Origin: Acidovorax sp. SUPP3334
Lineage (GTDB): Bacteria; Pseudomonadota; Gammaproteobacteria; Burkholderiales; Burkholderiaceae_C
Direction: 5' to 3'
NCBI RefSeq assembly: GCF_030159055.1
Contig: NZ_BQXQ01000047.1
Span: 1 to 33,847, forward strand
Length of the DNA stretch: 33,847 nucleotides
Position numbers and translations under genes: made by a program. Positions 23,831 through 31,424 of this stretch are shown here, piece by piece (position 1 is the first letter of the stretch; each line of letters begins with the position of its first letter). Below the pieces are notes generated by a model that was not told the origin of the DNA, did no database searches, and saw only the letters and a list, made by a program, of their open reading frames with translations.

Positions 23831-24194
23831 GTGTGTTTGTCTTTTGGATCATGAGGGGAATGCTATTTCCTCATCTCCATGGTTAAACATAGGGGCGACT
23901 TACCATGTACTGTCAATATTTATTGACAGCAAGGGTGGTAGAAGGTTTTGGGTAAATTATCAAGATCAGAATGAATGGCCAAGCGTTGTTGAGCACCGCG
24001 CTGAGTGCTTTGAGATCGTGAGCACCGTCGTTCCCTCCAATTGGCGTTTGTGGATTCACGAGAGTTCGGCAATGGGTATTTCTCCTTTCTCATGGCAAAG
24101 TGCTGAATTTACTGATGCCCTTCTTGAGCATGATGCAAAAGCTTATTCAATTTTTGAGTATGAGAGAGATATTATTTTGAATGAAGATCGTTAA
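23820..24194 (+). CDS. Immunity protein candidate 2b, cytosolic
   Basis: 124 residues, no signal or membrane segment. It overlaps the stop of 2a by 11 bases, so it is translated with it. It opens with MKVKCVCLLDHEGNAI and has a beta-rich first half (Trp- and Tyr-containing strands: RFWVNYQDQNEWPSVVEHRAECFEIV), consistent with a small SH3-like barrel, then an acidic helical C-terminus. Family not recognised. It may be a second immunity factor for cassette 2 or an orphan immunity gene whose toxin has been lost. Confidence 0.65.
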   Translation: MKVKCVCLLDHEGNAISSSPWLNIGATYHVLSIFIDSKGGRRFWVNYQDQNEWPSVVEHRAECFEIVSTVVPSNWRLWIHESSAMGISPFSWQSAEFTDALLEHDAKAYSIFEYERDIILNEDR

Positions 24195-24222
24195 GTGATT
24201 TTCTGTTGCGATATCCAATCGG

Positions 24223-25911
24223 AGCCCGCTGGGCCAGGCCACCGGCTGGCAATGGCCGGGCTTTGCGCAGACCCCCGGCAACCCCGCACCGCTGGCCGAG
24301 CAACGCAGCTACACCAGCGCGGGCCAACTGGCCGCCAGTGCCCTGCTGCAGCTCACCTGGGACAGCGCCGGGCGCATCGCGCAGATCACCCAGCAGCACA
24401 TGCTGCCTGCGGCAGGCAGCACCACGGTGGCGCAGCAGGTGGCGCTCACCAGCGCGTACAGCTACGACACGGTGGGCCGGCTCACCGCCAGCGCGCACAG
24501 CGCGCCAGGCACCCTCACGCTGCCCAGCGCAGCGGCATTGAGCGACACCATCGGTGCCAACGCCAGCGGCTACGCGTGGGATGCCAACGGCAACCGCAGC
24601 CAGAGCTACTACAGCAGCAGCACGGCAGGGGGCACCGCCACGCTGCAGCGCGACTACCAGATCGCCAGCGACAGCAACCGCCTGGGCGGGTACACGCAGA
24701 CCTTCACGCCAGCGGGTGGCAGCGCACAGACCAGCGCAGTTGCCTACAACCACGACGCCACGGGCTCGATCACGAGAAAGGGCGACAGCTACCTGCACTA
24801 CGGCGTGGACGGGCGCATCGCCAAGGCCGGCCCCAGCGCCGACCCGGCCAGCGCGCTGGCGGTGAGCTACACGTACAACGCCCTGGGCCAGCGGGTGTTC
24901 AAGAGCGATGCGAGGCTGTCCGGGGCGAACAACCCGGCCATCACGCAGCAGACCGTGTATGCGGAAGACGGAATCGGCAGCACCGTGCTGGGCCAGTACG
25001 GCAGCAGACGGAGCAGCGACAGCGCGGCACCGGCGGGCGAGATGGACAGCACCGAGGTCATCTACCTGCCCACGGCAGCAGGGCCGATGCCGATTGCCGC
25101 GCAGATCAACGGCAGGCTGTACGCCATCGATGCGGACCACCTGAACACGCCGAGAAGGCTGACGAACACGCAGGGCCAGGTGGCGTGGCAATGGCTGATC
25201 ACGGGGTTCGGAGAGGCGAATCCGACGACCGGGGCGGCCAATTACTCACAAAGCGGGCAGGGGAGCGCAGCCTATGCGGAAGCTATCCAATTCGATCTGC
25301 GGTATCCGGGGCAGGTGTTCGATGAAGAGACTCAGCTCAACTACAACCTGAATCGCTATTACGACCAGGCGTCGGGGCGGTACATCCAGGCCGATCCGAT
25401 TGGGTTGGATGGGGGATGGAATCCCTTTGGGTATGTTGCTGGAAACCCGATTTCTTTGATTGATCCGGATGGCTTGCAATTTCTAGACTTGACCACTCTT
25501 GCTGGAGCCAGACGAGAAACGACTTTGGACGATGCTGTAAGAGCCGGAGCTTGGACCCGGACGGTCACCATGCCTGCATCGGTAGTGGGATTTAGTCCTT
25601 CGGCAATAGGTCTGGCGGGGTCTGCTGCTGCGCCATTGTTTTGTTCAACTACAACTACGGTGACTTCATGGGCAGAGGCCGGCGTTGTGCCTGATCTGGC
25701 TGCGGGTAGATGGGTAATGCAGGGTGGTCCTAATACTTGGAATTACATTAGAACTGGTGTGTGGGGGCCTAGATTTACATTTGATAAAGGCCTTTCTTGG
25801 CCCGTTTATCCAATTTCGAACTCTGTAACTGGCACGGCTACAGTCAGTTGGCCTGTTGGTATTGCCAACTTTTGGCGAGGAATATTTGGTCAGAGGCAAA
25901 TAATTCCATGA
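24223..25911 (+). CDS. Orphan RHS-CT cassette 3, no usable start
   Basis: RHS-core identity begins at about 24221 (SPLGQATGWQW). The frame is open from a TGA at 24196-24198, and the first in-frame ATG is at 24400, deep within the core and without a ribosome site, so the cassette as it stands is probably not translated efficiently. The core runs to SLIDPDGL; the tip starts at 25477 (144 residues): QFLDLTTLAGA, then AGRWVMQGGPNTWNYIRTGVWGP and a Trp-rich end with FWRGIFGQ. I cannot name the toxin family. The stop overlaps the next gene as ATGA (25908-25911). The tip is AT-richer than the core. Confidence 0.75.
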   Translation, partial: SPLGQATGWQWPGFAQTPGNPAPLAEQRSYTSAGQLAASALLQLTWDSAGRIAQITQQHMLPAAGSTTVAQQVALTSAYSYDTVGRLTASAHSAPGTLTLPSAAALSDTIGANASGYAWDANGNRSQSYYSSSTAGGTATLQRDYQIASDSNRLGGYTQTFTPAGGSAQTSAVAYNHDATGSITRKGDSYLHYGVDGRIAKAGPSADPASALAVSYTYNALGQRVFKSDARLSGANNPAITQQTVYAEDGIGSTVLGQYGSRRSSDSAAPAGEMDSTEVIYLPTAAGPMPIAAQINGRLYAIDADHLNTPRRLTNTQGQVAWQWLITGFGEANPTTGAANYSQSGQGSAAYAEAIQFDLRYPGQVFDEETQLNYNLNRYYDQASGRYIQADPIGLDGGWNPFGYVAGNPISLIDPDGLQFLDLTTLAGARRETTLDDAVRAGAWTRTVTMPASVVGFSPSAIGLAGSAAAPLFCSTTTTVTSWAEAGVVPDLAAGRWVMQGGPNTWNYIRTGVWGPRFTFDKGLSWPVYPISNSVTGTATVSWPVGIANFWRGIFGQRQIIP

Positions 25912-26219
25912 ATATAGATAATTTTGAAGCTTTTCTACTCGTGGGATTTTTTTCAAAACTTCTTTGGAATATTATTTTTCCCTCAATGATGCAGTGGATG
26001 CATAAACTATGGGTTTTAGGGAGAATAAATGAAAAACCACGAGAATTTCAAATGTTTACAGGTTTGGAGGTTTTGTTTTTGTTAATTTTCTCGATGTGGG
26101 AAGGTTATGAGAAGGCTTCCCTACTCTATGGATTTATGGTTGTTGTTTTTGGTGGTTTGCTCGTTGGCCTATCTTATTTTTTGTGTGGCGCTATTACTAA
26201 ATTAATTAGAGGAAAGTAG
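25908..26219 (+). CDS. Immunity protein candidate 3, polytopic membrane protein
   Basis: 103 residues with about three hydrophobic segments (AFLLVGFFSKLLWNIIF, GLEVLFLLIFSMW, LYGFMVVVFGGLLVGLSYFL) and a basic cytoplasmic end. The ATGA overlap with the cassette 3 toxin marks it as its partner. A membrane immunity protein suggests that the tip acts at the inner membrane or periplasm. No family recognised. Strongly AT-rich. Confidence 0.75.
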   Translation: MNIDNFEAFLLVGFFSKLLWNIIFPSMMQWMHKLWVLGRINEKPREFQMFTGLEVLFLLIFSMWEGYEKASLLYGFMVVVFGGLLVGLSYFLCGAITKLIRGK

Positions 26220-26227
26220 CGAAATGC

Positions 26228-27343
26228 GTGAACGGCCGCATCGCCAAGGCCGGCCCCAGCGCCGACCTGGCCAACGCGCTGGCGGTGAGCTACACGTACA
26301 ACGCCCTGGGCCAGCGGGTGTTCAAGAGCGATGCGAGGCTGTCCGGGGCGAACAACCCGGCCGTTACGCAGCAGACGGTCTATGCGGAGGACGGCATCGG
26401 CAGCACCGTGCTGGGCCAGTACGGCAGCAGACGGAGCAGCGACAGCGCGGCGCCGGCCGGCGAGATGGACAGCACGGAGGTCATCTACCTGCCCACGGCC
26501 AGCGGGCCGATGCCGGTGGCGGCGCAGATCAACGGCAGGCTATACGCCATCGATGCGGACCACCTGAACACGCCCAGAAGGCTGACGAACACGCAGGGCC
26601 AGGTGGCGTGGCAGTGGCTGATCACGGGGTTCGGGGAGGCGAATCCGACGACCGGGGCGACCGGCTACTCACAAAGCGGGCAGGGGAGCGCCAACTATGC
26701 CGAACCCATCCGATTCGATCTGCGGTATCCGGGGCAGGTGTGGGATGAGGAAACCCAACTGGCGTACAACCTGAACCGGTACTACGACCAGGCGTCGGGG
26801 CGGTACATCCAGGCGGACCCGATTGGGCTGGATGGGGGATGGAATCGCTACCTCTACGTAGATGGATCGCCGACGAACCTAATTGACCCTTCTGGATTGG
26901 CGAGTTTCATGCCGGGTGCAGGGTTTGGAGATTCTCCATTGGTGGACAACGGGTCAAGTTGCTCGCCGATGTTTCAGCAGCCCCGTGTGGATGATGGGGG
27001 ATGTATTTCCACTGGTGGTGGCCCCAACATCTGCATTGGCCCTGGAAGTATTAGGGGAGTATTGCCTAGATCAGCTGCAAAGATTGATCCAGCCGTAATT
27101 CGAGAAATCGAACAAATTGTGAGATCAGGAGGCTCTGCGTTTCCGCTCGAAGCTGGCGCTCAACTTCGAGCGGTCGCAGAATCTTTTGCCGGGAAAATAC
27201 GTAATGCTGGTACTGCTGCGCAGGCAGCTCATATTAGAGATGTGGGTCTCGGCGCTATTGATAGATTGGATAGATTTGATGCGCTCACACCGGCGGCTAG
27301 GCAGCAACTTCGAGAAATCATCAATGGAGCATTTAGGCCATGA
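26228..27343 (+). CDS. Orphan RHS-CT cassette 4
   Basis: 371 codons from a GTG at 26228 that has no clear ribosome site. Core identity begins abruptly with NGRIAKAGPSADL, 9 bases after the previous immunity gene, and runs to RYPGQVWDEETQLAYN and LIDPSGL. The tip starts at 26900 (147 residues): a Gly/Ser/Cys-containing linker (DNGSSCSPMF, GGCISTGGGPNICIGPG), then a charged helical domain (IDPAVIREIEQIVRSGG, QLREIINGAF). The toxin family is not recognised. ATGA overlap with the next gene. Confidence 0.75.
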   Translation: MNGRIAKAGPSADLANALAVSYTYNALGQRVFKSDARLSGANNPAVTQQTVYAEDGIGSTVLGQYGSRRSSDSAAPAGEMDSTEVIYLPTASGPMPVAAQINGRLYAIDADHLNTPRRLTNTQGQVAWQWLITGFGEANPTTGATGYSQSGQGSANYAEPIRFDLRYPGQVWDEETQLAYNLNRYYDQASGRYIQADPIGLDGGWNRYLYVDGSPTNLIDPSGLASFMPGAGFGDSPLVDNGSSCSPMFQQPRVDDGGCISTGGGPNICIGPGSIRGVLPRSAAKIDPAVIREIEQIVRSGGSAFPLEAGAQLRAVAESFAGKIRNAGTAAQAAHIRDVGLGAIDRLDRFDALTPAARQQLREIINGAFRP

Positions 27344-27588
27344 ATGAATTAAACGATCCAATTGAAAGTTTGGCATTTGCCGAATTAATAATATCTTGTC
27401 AAGTGGATGGCTGTCTGAATATATTCCAGAAAAGCTTGGATGAGCCAGCAACCGACCCTGTGGAAAAGTGGTCTGTCAAGATGTCCGGCTTGGCTCGCGC
27501 TGCCGGGTGGGCCTCTGATCCTACGGGAAAAGTTTTATGCCCAATTCATGCTAATGCAGAAATGGGTGGCAATAAATTGATATCTTAA
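27340..27588 (+). CDS. Immunity protein candidate 4, small Cys-rich
   Basis: 82 residues, overlapping the cassette 4 stop by ATGA. It has C-x(4)-C (SCQVDGC) near residue 20 and CPIH near the C-terminus, separated by a GLARAAGWASDPTGKVL stretch. This four-ligand pattern could hold a zinc ion, as in treble-clef or knuckle folds. No family named. It is short, but the overlap and paired layout make it credible. Confidence 0.7.
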   Translation: MNELNDPIESLAFAELIISCQVDGCLNIFQKSLDEPATDPVEKWSVKMSGLARAAGWASDPTGKVLCPIHANAEMGGNKLIS

Positions 27589-27628
27589 AATTGATTAGCT
27601 GCATTACGCCAGTGATATTTGAATCGCT

Positions 27629-27666
27629 GAAGCAGGCCTGACCGCCGACCCGGCCAATCCCTTGGC
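27629..27666 (+). pseudogene. Decayed, frameshifted 5' end of cassette 5 core
   Basis: The sequence resembles the core region for KAGPSADPANALAVSY but with substitutions and one base missing (GGCGTGAGC instead of GGCGGTGAGC at about 27664-27669). The decayed part is therefore out of frame with the intact part that follows. Confidence 0.6.
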
Positions 27667-28743
27667 GTGAGCTACACGTACAACGCCCTGGGCCAGCGGG
27701 TGTTCAAGAGCGATGCGAGGCTGTCCGGGTCGAACAACCCGGCCATCACGCAGCAGACCGTGTATGCGGAGGACGGCATCGGCAGCACCGTGCTGGGCCA
27801 GTACGGCAGCAGACGGAGCAGCGACAGCGCGGCACCGGCGGGCGAGATGGACAGCACCGAGGTCATCTACCTGCCCACGGCAACCGGGCCGATGCCCATC
27901 GCCGCGCAGATCAATGGCAGGCTGTACGCCATCGATGCGGACCACCTGAACACGCCCCGGCGCCTGACGAACACGCAGGGCCAGGTGGCGTGGCAGTGGC
28001 TGATCACGGGGTTCGGGGAGGCGAATCCGACGACCGGGGCGACCGGCTACACGCAAAGCGGGCAGGGGAGCGCAGCCTATGCGGAACCCATCCGATTCGA
28101 CCTGCGGTATCCCGGGCAGGTCTGGGATGAGGAAACCCAACTGGCGTACAACCTGAATCGGTACTACGACCAAGTGTCGGGGAGGTACATCCAGGCCGAT
28201 CCGATTGGGCTGGATGGGGGATGGAATCGCTTTGCCTATGTGGGGGGGAATCCTCTGAATAGCACCGATCCTCTCGGCCTGATGACTTGGGAAAGCTGGT
28301 GGGATGCCTCGGTCGCAGGCTTCCAATCTGAGACACCTTGGAGTGCGGCAATGCGCGTTCTTGAAGGATGGCCTGTCGGTGCTTCAATGGTTGGGGGAGC
28401 AGGCCGATATTTAGCTGCTTGGTCAAAAGCTCCCGCCATTGTTGAACAAGGAGCAATGTGTGTCCCTGCCTCTAGAGAAGCGTTGAAAGCGGATATGTTT
28501 GCAATGAGAGCAGCTCCCGAATTAAAGGCAATCTTAAATTGGGGGAGGGACATTCCTGGCATTCAGGCGGCGAGATCTAGTCTTGATGCAATGAAAATGC
28601 AAGGTATTCAATCCAGTATGACTAGAGCCGAAATAGAAACTATTCGAGATTTTTATAGAGCTGCAGCAGCGAACGGAAGAGGTGGCGCTGTAGCGCCTGA
28701 GCGTGCCGCTTATATGGAACAAATTCTTCAGTTATGGAAATAA
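27667..28743 (+). CDS. Orphan RHS-CT cassette 5
   Basis: 358 codons from a GTG at 27667 that is simply the core Val codon of VSYTYNALGQ; there is no ribosome site. The core ends YPGQVWDEETQLAYN ... NSTDPLGL. The tip starts at 28282 (153 residues): MTWESWWDASVAGF, AMRVLEGWPVGASMVGG, then a helical C-terminal domain with RAEIETIRDFYRAAAANGRGG and ERAAYMEQILQLW. I recall similar C-terminal ends in other RHS proteins but cannot name the toxin family. It is followed after 3 bases by its immunity gene. Confidence 0.75.
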   Translation: MSYTYNALGQRVFKSDARLSGSNNPAITQQTVYAEDGIGSTVLGQYGSRRSSDSAAPAGEMDSTEVIYLPTATGPMPIAAQINGRLYAIDADHLNTPRRLTNTQGQVAWQWLITGFGEANPTTGATGYTQSGQGSAAYAEPIRFDLRYPGQVWDEETQLAYNLNRYYDQVSGRYIQADPIGLDGGWNRFAYVGGNPLNSTDPLGLMTWESWWDASVAGFQSETPWSAAMRVLEGWPVGASMVGGAGRYLAAWSKAPAIVEQGAMCVPASREALKADMFAMRAAPELKAILNWGRDIPGIQAARSSLDAMKMQGIQSSMTRAEIETIRDFYRAAAANGRGGAVAPERAAYMEQILQLWK

Positions 28744-28746
28744 ATC

Positions 28747-29010
28747 ATGGCGAATATTACTACTAGCATTTTGCTTCAAAATGAAAGCGATAGCCCTATG
28801 GTAATTTTTTTAGAGCCCATTGCGGAGATGTATTCGATAATTCCAAATCAAAAAATACAAATCCATGCAATTTTTGAAGAAAATACGAATAACTTGAATT
28901 TTACTATTGCTCCAAATAATGACGGAATAACTATTTATGTTCCTGGTGAGATAGTTGGGTATGTGGATAGCTATGTAACTATTGATGGCGTCAGAATTAA
29001 GCCTGATTAA
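28747..29010 (+). CDS. Immunity protein candidate 5, beta-rich
   Basis: 87 residues, cytosolic, predicted all-beta: ITTSILLQNESDSPMVIFLEP, IQIHAIFEEN, NFTIAPNNDGITIYVPGEIVG. Proteins of this look (NESD...FLEP...IHAI) recur next to RHS toxins in other proteobacteria as far as I recall. It begins 3 bases after the cassette 5 stop and is very AT-rich. It probably binds the cassette 5 tip. Confidence 0.75.
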   Translation: MANITTSILLQNESDSPMVIFLEPIAEMYSIIPNQKIQIHAIFEENTNNLNFTIAPNNDGITIYVPGEIVGYVDSYVTIDGVRIKPD

Positions 29011-29025
29011 TACTCCCCCAGCCCT

Positions 29026-29116
29026 CATCGGTTTGCCTATGTGGGCGGTGATCCGCTTTCGTTCGTGGACCCAGAGGGCCTGCAGTGTCTTGACCTGACG
29101 ACGCTTGCGGGAGCAA
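29026..29116 (+). pseudogene. Fossil of an RHS core end with start of a type-3 tip
   Basis: In the frame starting at 29029 the DNA encodes RFAYVGGDPLSFVDPEGL followed by QCLDLTTLAGA, almost the same as the start of the cassette 3 tip (QFLDLTTLAGA). It then breaks into the core of cassette 6 (GCCTACAACCAC) one base out of frame. This is the remnant of a former module whose tip was removed by recombination. Confidence 0.7.
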
Positions 29117-30091
29117 GCCTACAACCACGACGCCACGGGCTCGATCACGAGAAAGGGCGACAGCTACCTGCACTACGGCGTGGACGGGCGCATCGCCAAG
29201 GCCGGCCCCAGCGCCGACCCGGCCAACGCGCTGGCGGTGAGCTACACGTACAACGCCCTGGGCCAGCGGGTGTTCAAGAGCGATGCGAGGCTGTCCGGGT
29301 CGAACAACCCGGCCATCACGCAGCAGACCGTGTATGCGGAAGACGGCATCGGCAGCACCGTGCTGGGCCAGTACGGCAATCGCAGGAGCAGCAATTACAG
29401 CGAGCCCATCCGATTCGATCTGCGGTATCCCGGGCAGGTCTGGGATGAGGAAACCCAACTGGCGTACAACCTGAATCGGTACTACGACCAGGCGTCGGGG
29501 CGGTACATCCAGGCCGACCCGATTGGGCTGGATGGGGGATGGAATCGCTTTGGGTATGTGGCCGGGGACCCGCTTAATGCGATAGACCCGCAAGGATTGA
29601 ATGCGGTCCTGATTGCCAATAGAGCAGCGGCTTGGGTACAAGGTGCCTATTACCGGTATGGCCCAGCCATTACAGAATTCATTGCTGGGGCTTCGGGTGT
29701 CAATGGCGCGGTGGTGTCCCCGATGAGTCCATTGGTGGCGCAGATTCCGACTTCTGTCTCTCGGATGACTCCGGTAGCCAGAGCGGTAATTGAAGGAGTG
29801 GAGTCAGGAGGGCTGTGTTCTGCTCAGACAGCAAGTCGCGCAATTACTTTGACAAATGGTTTTTATCAAGCGGAAGGGTCAGCCTTTAAATTTTCTGATT
29901 ATTACTACAACAAACTTTGGTCTACTGGTCGTGGGGCGCCATTTTTACAGGCTGAAGAAATATTTCTCACATCAAAGACGGTCACGCCCGATCGTATGGC
30001 GGGTTTTAATCGTTATGTAAACGAGGCCTTTGAAATGATTTATAACCCGTCAACTAAAGAAGTTTGGCATCTTCAGCCTAATAGGAAGTAA
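29105..30091 (+). CDS. Orphan RHS-CT cassette 6, core with internal deletion
   Basis: 328 codons from a TTG with no ribosome site; core identity begins at AYNHDATGSITRKG. An in-frame deletion removes about 85 core residues between GQYGNRRSS and EPIRFDLRYPGQ, including the conserved YAIDADHLNTPRRLT block, so this core could not form a normal RHS end by itself. The tip starts at 29600 (163 residues). Its first 65 residues (NAVLIANRAAAWVQGAYY ... SRMTPVARAV) match those of cassette 7, then it switches to FKFSDYYYNKLWSTGRGAPF and EMIYNPSTKEVWHLQP, a tip I have seen in other polymorphic toxins but cannot name. Confidence 0.75.
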   Translation: MREQAYNHDATGSITRKGDSYLHYGVDGRIAKAGPSADPANALAVSYTYNALGQRVFKSDARLSGSNNPAITQQTVYAEDGIGSTVLGQYGNRRSSNYSEPIRFDLRYPGQVWDEETQLAYNLNRYYDQASGRYIQADPIGLDGGWNRFGYVAGDPLNAIDPQGLNAVLIANRAAAWVQGAYYRYGPAITEFIAGASGVNGAVVSPMSPLVAQIPTSVSRMTPVARAVIEGVESGGLCSAQTASRAITLTNGFYQAEGSAFKFSDYYYNKLWSTGRGAPFLQAEEIFLTSKTVTPDRMAGFNRYVNEAFEMIYNPSTKEVWHLQPNRK

Positions 30092-30096
30092 CACCC

Positions 30097-30507
30097 ATGT
30101 TTAACGAATTGTTTCGATCAATTTATCTATCTCATATTTCAAAAGGAGGTTTGATAGTTGATTGGGTGGAGGATGAATTTAGGTTTAGCGCAGCTCGCGA
30201 GAAATCTATTAATTTTGATCAAAGTGAGCAGGAAATTTATAAATCATTTTTCTCGAGTGAAAATCAGAGCAAATTTTATCTTCTATACTGCAGGATTAGA
30301 GGCGAAATGGTGGGTGTTCCCTACTCTCGATGTGAAAAGCTGATTGGCATGTTGGCTTTTATGCAGGAAATTTTGGCCACTGCACTTTGGAAGCATAACC
30401 AGAGAGTTGAGGTGGATATGGAAAATTTTGCTAGAGAATTTGATCGTCTTGATATTGAAGATGAGCGTTTTCGATTGTATGAAAGTGTGCAAAAAAGAGG
30501 CGAGTAA
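30097..30507 (+). CDS. Immunity protein candidate 6
   Basis: 136 residues, cytosolic, acidic, mixed alpha/beta. The ATG lies 5 bases after the cassette 6 stop with AGGAAG upstream inside the toxin gene end. Features: GGLIVDWVEDEFRFS, YLLYCRIRGEMVGVPYSRCEKL and an acidic helical C-terminus (EFDRLDIEDERFRLYESV). No family recognised. Very AT-rich compared with the RHS core. Confidence 0.75.
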   Translation: MFNELFRSIYLSHISKGGLIVDWVEDEFRFSAAREKSINFDQSEQEIYKSFFSSENQSKFYLLYCRIRGEMVGVPYSRCEKLIGMLAFMQEILATALWKHNQRVEVDMENFAREFDRLDIEDERFRLYESVQKRGE

Positions 30508-30561
30508 CTGGATTTTTTATTGGCTGAGGTTTTCCATTGACTTTTGTGATTGATTTTGTCA

Positions 30562-30900
30562 ATGAATGATTCGGTAAAAATTCAAGATAGCTTGGCTTCG
30601 ATTTTTGAGCAAGAAGGAACTTCTCTTGGGAGCGAAGGGGTTGATGAAGTGGCACTACCCCTCCACGCTGCAATGCACGCTATTACGATCTTGCGCACAT
30701 ATCGCACAGCGGCTAAAGTTGGCGAGGTTTGGGAGAAAATCGGCGATAGATTCAAGCCTACTTACGATGGATGGAATTTTGAAAGAAAGGCTTACTCAAG
30801 CGAGAGTGAATATGTTGAGGCAACCTTGGATGCCGCCGAAAAATTAGTAATATTTTACTTTTCTCGCGGAGGAGAATTTTATATTGTATTTGGAGTTTGA
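30562..30900 (+). CDS. Hypothetical protein, possible second or orphan immunity protein
   Basis: 112 residues from the ATG at 30562; a TTG 12 bases earlier is possible. Cytosolic, acidic, with a helical middle (HAAMHAITILRTYRTAAKVGEVW) and a beta-hairpin end (EKLVIFYFSRGGEFYIVFGV). It follows immunity candidate 6 by 54 bases and ends just before the fossil toxin tail. It may serve cassette 6 or be left from a lost module. Family not recognised. Confidence 0.6.
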   Translation: MNDSVKIQDSLASIFEQEGTSLGSEGVDEVALPLHAAMHAITILRTYRTAAKVGEVWEKIGDRFKPTYDGWNFERKAYSSESEYVEATLDAAEKLVIFYFSRGGEFYIVFGV

Positions 30901-30907
30901 TTGCGCG

Positions 30908-30964
30908 GACGCTACTAGTGAATTCGGTACACCAATACCTACGGGCAGATGTACTTGCCAATAA
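30908..30964 (+). pseudogene. Fossil C-terminal tail of a lost RHS toxin tip
   Basis: The frame ending at TAA 30962-30964 encodes EFGTPIPTGRCTCQ, which aligns with the last residues of the full-length RHS protein (EFGRPVASGHCTCQ). Nothing else of that toxin remains upstream. The next gene, one base later, is a homologue of its immunity protein, so the tail marks the site of a former GIY-YIG-type module. Confidence 0.75.
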
Positions 30965-30965
30965 T

Positions 30966-31424
30966 ATGAGTACCGAAAAAATTTCTGATGAGGACTACCA
31001 AAAACTCAAGGCATTTTTGGGTAATTTTTTCGACTGGTATAACGCACGTCCTAATATGCCAGCTGAGATTCATCCACTGTATATGGCTGAAATAATAGAG
31101 CGTCGATCAATGAAAGATGCCCAGCGCGGTTTGCAGATGGCAATCAACGATACGGTTGAAGACACATCAAACTGGACACCTGATGCGATTGCTGCTGCCG
31201 ATGCAAGATTCGCAGCCGCTGGCACCTTTACCTTGAGTGAGGTCAGGCGCCGCTATTCAAAGAAGTATCTTCAGATTCTCAAGCGCGGCCTGATTCGTTC
31301 GGAGACCGAGTACTACTTGCTCAAGGGCGTCGCGGATGGCGGCGGCATTGAGCCAAGTGCTACGGAAGGCCAGCAGATCGAAGCCATGCTCGCGGCATTT
31401 GAAGCCAAAATCATGAAAAACTGA
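30966..31424 (+). CDS. Imm1-type immunity protein, orphan paralogue
   Basis: 152 residues, the same length as Imm1 (21027-21485). The last 100 residues are almost identical (ADARFAAAGTFTLSEVRRR, YYLLKGVADGGGIEP), while the first 50 differ (SDEDYQKLKAFLGNFFDWYN). The ATG follows the stop of the fossil toxin tail by one base. It is an immunity gene retained after loss of its toxin, or one that protects against related tips in neighbours. A longer ORF start at 30897 is not supported. Confidence 0.8.
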   Translation: MSTEKISDEDYQKLKAFLGNFFDWYNARPNMPAEIHPLYMAEIIERRSMKDAQRGLQMAINDTVEDTSNWTPDAIAAADARFAAAGTFTLSEVRRRYSKKYLQILKRGLIRSETEYYLLKGVADGGGIEPSATEGQQIEAMLAAFEAKIMKN

